NCBI GenBank assembly: GCA_018798825.1
Contig: CP076356.1
Location: forward strand, 310,001-374,000
Direction of reading: 5' to 3'
From: Ochrobactrum sp. BTU1
GTDB taxonomy: Bacteria; Pseudomonadota; Alphaproteobacteria; Rhizobiales; Rhizobiaceae
Length of the DNA: 64,000 bases
This document shows, in pieces, positions 61,905 through 64,000 of this stretch. The translations under genes were made by a program, and so were the position numbers. Every line of letters begins with the position of its first letter. Within the stretch, counting starts at the first letter, position 1. The notes under the pieces are model-generated. The model saw only the letters and a program-made list of their open reading frames with translations, did not search any database and was not told the origin of the DNA.

Positions 61905-62167
61905 TGGCCCTTTCATTTCCAGACCCTGGCTGAAGTCTCGATGATTTAACGACGGGCGTCCGATTTGTCAGCTACGATTTAATGACTTCGGTTCCATTTT
62001 TAATCGATAAATCCGCACTTGAGAAATACGGTGTCATCGCTGCCCCGGAATCATCGCATCTGGTTGCCTTCGACGCTTTACGCAACTAGATCTACGATGT
62101 TATCCGCAAAGTTTATTCCCAGGTTCGGCAAACTTCCTATCGGATCACTCTGGAAGACATGAAGTAA
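61904..62167 (+). pseudogene. DUF1488-like gene broken by two in-frame stops
   Basis: One continuous frame of 88 codons resembles the DUF1488 family: MALSFPDPG at the start, then GVRFVSYDLMTSVPFLIDKS, EKYGVIAAPESSHLVAFDAL and VYSQVRQTSYRITLEDMK at the end. TGA stands at codon 10 (61931-61933) and TAG at codon 62 (62087-62089). Length, start and end fit a normal member, so only the two stops disable it. Each can arise by one base change. It was coupled to the preceding gene by a one-base overlap. Confidence 0.7.
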
Positions 62168-62312
62168 GTCGGTCTACAGATCTTGAAGTTAAGGTAAACC
62201 TATCTGCGTTCACTTTTTAGCATTTATTGCAAGCGCATCAAAGCGATATGGGCAGCTTGCGTCCTCATAGATCGCACCGTTAAAGCATGTAATGAGGGTA
62301 AAATGCTGGCCA

Positions 62313-62594
62313 TTAACGGCAGCTTTGTGTTTCCCTCACGAACGTTCCGGAGCCATGTCGACGCTCGACAATGCCGGCGAAAACCAACATCCCGATCGCC
62401 TCTCTTAAAGTGGCCCGCGACACGTTAAGAGATTGCGCCATGTCTTTTTCGTTTGGTAGGCGTTGATCTTCTTGCCAGCATCCCTCCTGGATCGCGAGCC
62501 GCACCTTCTCAGCGACTTGTATGGAAAGTGGCTGATTATCCAGGGGTCGCAACCATTCGGCGGGGTTATCAAGATGAACCTGGTCTTTTGTCAT
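62313..62594 (-). CDS. truncated GntR protein, DNA-binding domain only
   Basis: 93 residues covering just the winged helix: PLSIQVAEKVRLAIQEGCWQ, EDQRLPNEKDMAQSLNVSRA and TLREAIGMLVFAGIVERRHG, then SGTFVRE, after which it stops. FadR/GntR proteins normally continue with a 140-160 residue effector domain. The ATG at 62594 lies one base after the symporter stop, so the two are co-transcribed. It may be a decayed regulator or a working DNA-binding fragment without ligand control. Another GntR gene lies at 63669. Confidence 0.7.
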   Translation of the reverse strand: MTKDQVHLDNPAEWLRPLDNQPLSIQVAEKVRLAIQEGCWQEDQRLPNEKDMAQSLNVSRATLREAIGMLVFAGIVERRHGSGTFVRETQSCR

Positions 62595-62595
62595 G

Positions 62596-63573
62596 TTAAT
62601 CCATCCCCATAGCTTTGGACGAGTCGGAAATTCGCATTGCATAGCGTCGGGCCAGGATCGCTCCAACAAGGATCTGGATCTGATTATAGAGCATGATAGG
62701 CAACACGATCATGCCAAATCCTGGCACGCCTGCAAAAAGGACTTGGGCCAGTGGAAGTCCTGATGCAAGGCTTTTCTTTGACCCGCAGAACACAGCCGCA
62801 ATTTCATCTTCACGAGCGAAACCTAACCAGCGCGACCCCGTCATGGTGAAGCTAATCACAAAAGTGAGGACAAGAAGGCAAAGCGCAACAGCAGTGATGA
62901 GGCCCGATGTCGGCAGGACATGCCAAAGACCCGCGGTGACAGACTGAGAAAAAGCAGAATAGATAATGAGCACAATCACCGACTGATCGTAGTTTTCCAG
63001 CCAATGTTTGCGCGTTGCAAGGAGTGGACCCAGCCAGCGATGGCAGGCTTGCCCCAGTCCAAACGGTATAAGAAGTTCAAATACTACATCGCCTAATGCA
63101 TGTCCGAGATCAATCGATCCGGACGAACGCATAAAAATCGCCATCAAAATTGGTGTCAATAAAAGTCCGAAGACGTTCGAACCCGCCGAATTGCATACTG
63201 CTGCCGGAACGTTGCCTTTTGCAATAGCGGTATAGGCAATAGAGCTGGAGATCGCCGAAGGAAGAACTCCCAGATAAATGAACCCGAGGACAAGGTCGGG
63301 CGGCAGGATTGTTTCGGGAATGAGGCGCAGAGGCTGCACGATCAGTGGGAAGATGATGAATGTCGTCGCAAAAATAAATAAATGAAGCTGCCATTGCTTC
63401 AGCCCTGAAACGATTGCGCGATGAGACAATGCGGCTCCATGGCCAAAAAACAACAGGGCAACGCCGATAGAACCTAATGTACTGACGATGTCGGATGCGC
63501 TCCCGGTTGCTGGTAAAATGGTTGCCAGCACAACCGCAGCAATCATCAAAATCAAAAACGGATCAAAACGCAT
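62596..63573 (-). CDS. bile-acid:sodium symporter family transporter
   Basis: 325 residues with about ten hydrophobic segments, of the SBF-like (PF13593, YfeH/ASBT-related) type. Landmarks: GVALLFFGHGAALSHRAIVS, LGFIYLGVLPSAISSSIAYT and FCGSKKSLASGLPLAQVLFA, the crossover region that binds Na+ in relatives. Substrates of this subgroup are organic anions and largely unknown. ATG at 63573, with a TTG just upstream as alternative. Divergent from the GntR gene at 63669, which probably controls it. Confidence 0.9.
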   Translation of the reverse strand: MRFDPFLILMIAAVVLATILPATGSASDIVSTLGSIGVALLFFGHGAALSHRAIVSGLKQWQLHLFIFATTFIIFPLIVQPLRLIPETILPPDLVLGFIYLGVLPSAISSSIAYTAIAKGNVPAAVCNSAGSNVFGLLLTPILMAIFMRSSGSIDLGHALGDVVFELLIPFGLGQACHRWLGPLLATRKHWLENYDQSVIVLIIYSAFSQSVTAGLWHVLPTSGLITAVALCLLVLTFVISFTMTGSRWLGFAREDEIAAVFCGSKKSLASGLPLAQVLFAGVPGFGMIVLPIMLYNQIQILVGAILARRYAMRISDSSKAMGMD

Positions 63574-63593
63574 CAATTATTCACCTTAAATTG

Positions 63594-63608
63594 GTCGGCT
63601 TGACCGAC
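63594..63608. promoter_or_regulatory. possible operator between symporter and GntR genes
   Basis: Inverted repeat GTCGG (63594-63598), five bases, CCGAC (63604-63608), in the 95-base control region of the divergent symporter and GntR genes. The site is short; a GntR operator is plausible. Confidence 0.4.
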
Positions 63609-63668
63609 AGTTGATAGGAGACTAGGTGTGGAGTGAAATGGTCTGCAAATTGGTATGGAAAAACAGTG

Positions 63669-64000
63669 ATGAGTGACCGAATGTCGACCGCGGAAGCTAT
63701 GCAACGGATGCTAAGCTTCTTCGAAAAAGAGCGGCTGGGTCCTCAGGACAAAATACCGCCCGAGCGGATTCTATCGACCAGACTTGGTTGCAGCCGTGAA
63801 ACGACACGAAAAGTTCTACGCCAGCTTGAGATCGAAGGTCTGGTTTGGCGTCATCAGGGCAAGGGCACTTTCATGGGTAGCCCGTCCTCAGACGTCGAAC
63901 GGCCGATTGAGCGCATCATCGAATCTGCATCCGCTCGGGATCTTATGGAAGCAAGGCTTGTTTACGAACCAGCATTGGCTGCAGCTGCAGCATTGAATGC
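63669..64000 (+). CDS. GntR-family (FadR type) regulator, cut by the right edge
   Basis: The first 110 codons are visible. Winged helix at about residues 10-75 (GPQDKIPPERILSTRLGCSR, then ETTRKVLRQLEIEGLVWRHQ and GKGTFMG), and then the start of an FCD effector domain (SARDLMEARLVYEPALAAAA). A second in-frame ATG four codons on is possible. Divergent from the bile-acid-type symporter, so it is its probable regulator; the C-terminus is outside the window. Confidence 0.9.
   Translation, partial: MSDRMSTAEAMQRMLSFFEKERLGPQDKIPPERILSTRLGCSRETTRKVLRQLEIEGLVWRHQGKGTFMGSPSSDVERPIERIIESASARDLMEARLVYEPALAAAAALN

Noticed and set aside
61931..62089. Stop codon recoding in the DUF1488-like frame
   Set aside because: Two different stops (TGA and TAG) with no recoding element or modified-residue context; simple gene decay explains it better.

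Overview
The window looks like a catabolic region of a Hyphomicrobiales (Rhizobiales) alphaproteobacterium, most likely Brucellaceae (Ochrobactrum/Brucella type). This is judged from recalled family resemblance: a pyridoxamine-pyruvate aminotransferase very like the Mesorhizobium loti enzyme, an arsR-acr3-arsC-arsH operon, many solute-binding-protein ABC systems, many GntR and LysR regulators, and small rhizobial-type proteins. I saw no rRNA, tRNA, CRISPR array or intact insertion sequence.

Layout. 1-5.1 kb: an MFS transporter cut by the left edge, a small Cys-rich secreted protein, a gene-poor kilobase, msrA and an orphan dipeptide-type binding protein. 5.1-7.8 kb: arsenic operon arsR-acr3-arsC-arsH (minus strand) with a perfect palindrome on the arsR start codon. 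7.9-10.5 kb: a frameshifted nucleotidyltransferase relic, then a divergent NmrA-like reductase/LysR pair. 10.8-14 kb: binding protein, FAD amine oxidase and permease with no ATPase. 14.3-17.4 kb: small uncharacterised genes, including a 39-residue membrane protein. 17.9-20.9 kb: LysR/GST pair, a PNPOx-like flavoprotein and a decayed ferredoxin domain. 21-27.5 kb: uxuA-uxuB facing a polar-amino-acid-type ABC transporter operon with its own FCD-GntR regulator.

28-49 kb is the most interesting part. A minus-strand group (carboxymuconolactone-decarboxylase-like, HpaB-like monooxygenase, SnoaL-like, two amidases, flavin reductase, NicX-like dioxygenase, GMC oxidase) is divergent from a plus-strand group (metallo-beta-lactamase-fold hydrolase, SDR, 3-hydroxyisobutyrate-dehydrogenase-like, MmgE/PrpD, pyridoxamine-pyruvate aminotransferase, GntR). 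An atypical SDR and a BMP-type ABC importer follow. The upper half matches known vitamin B6 catabolism. The lower half matches nicotinate-style chemistry: para-hydroxylation of a 3-pyridinol, NicX-type ring cleavage and two amide hydrolyses. I propose a hybrid B6 (or B6-like pyridinol) degradation pathway. A TACGGT-centred motif recurs in three control regions of this cluster.

49.3-61.1 kb: LysR, then a 12-gene operon: RraA-type aldolase, polar-amino-acid-type ABC importer, aminotransferase, HpcH aldolase, IdnO-like SDR, gluconokinase, 2-hydroxyacid dehydrogenase, IdnD-like dehydrogenase and 6-phosphogluconate dehydrogenase. It fits a sugar acid or amino sugar acid feeding the pentose phosphate pathway. 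61.6-64 kb: a small conserved gene coupled to a DUF1488 gene broken by two stops, a DNA-binding-domain-only GntR, a bile-acid:Na+-type symporter and a GntR regulator cut by the right edge. All functions are assigned from family recognition; no database search was run.
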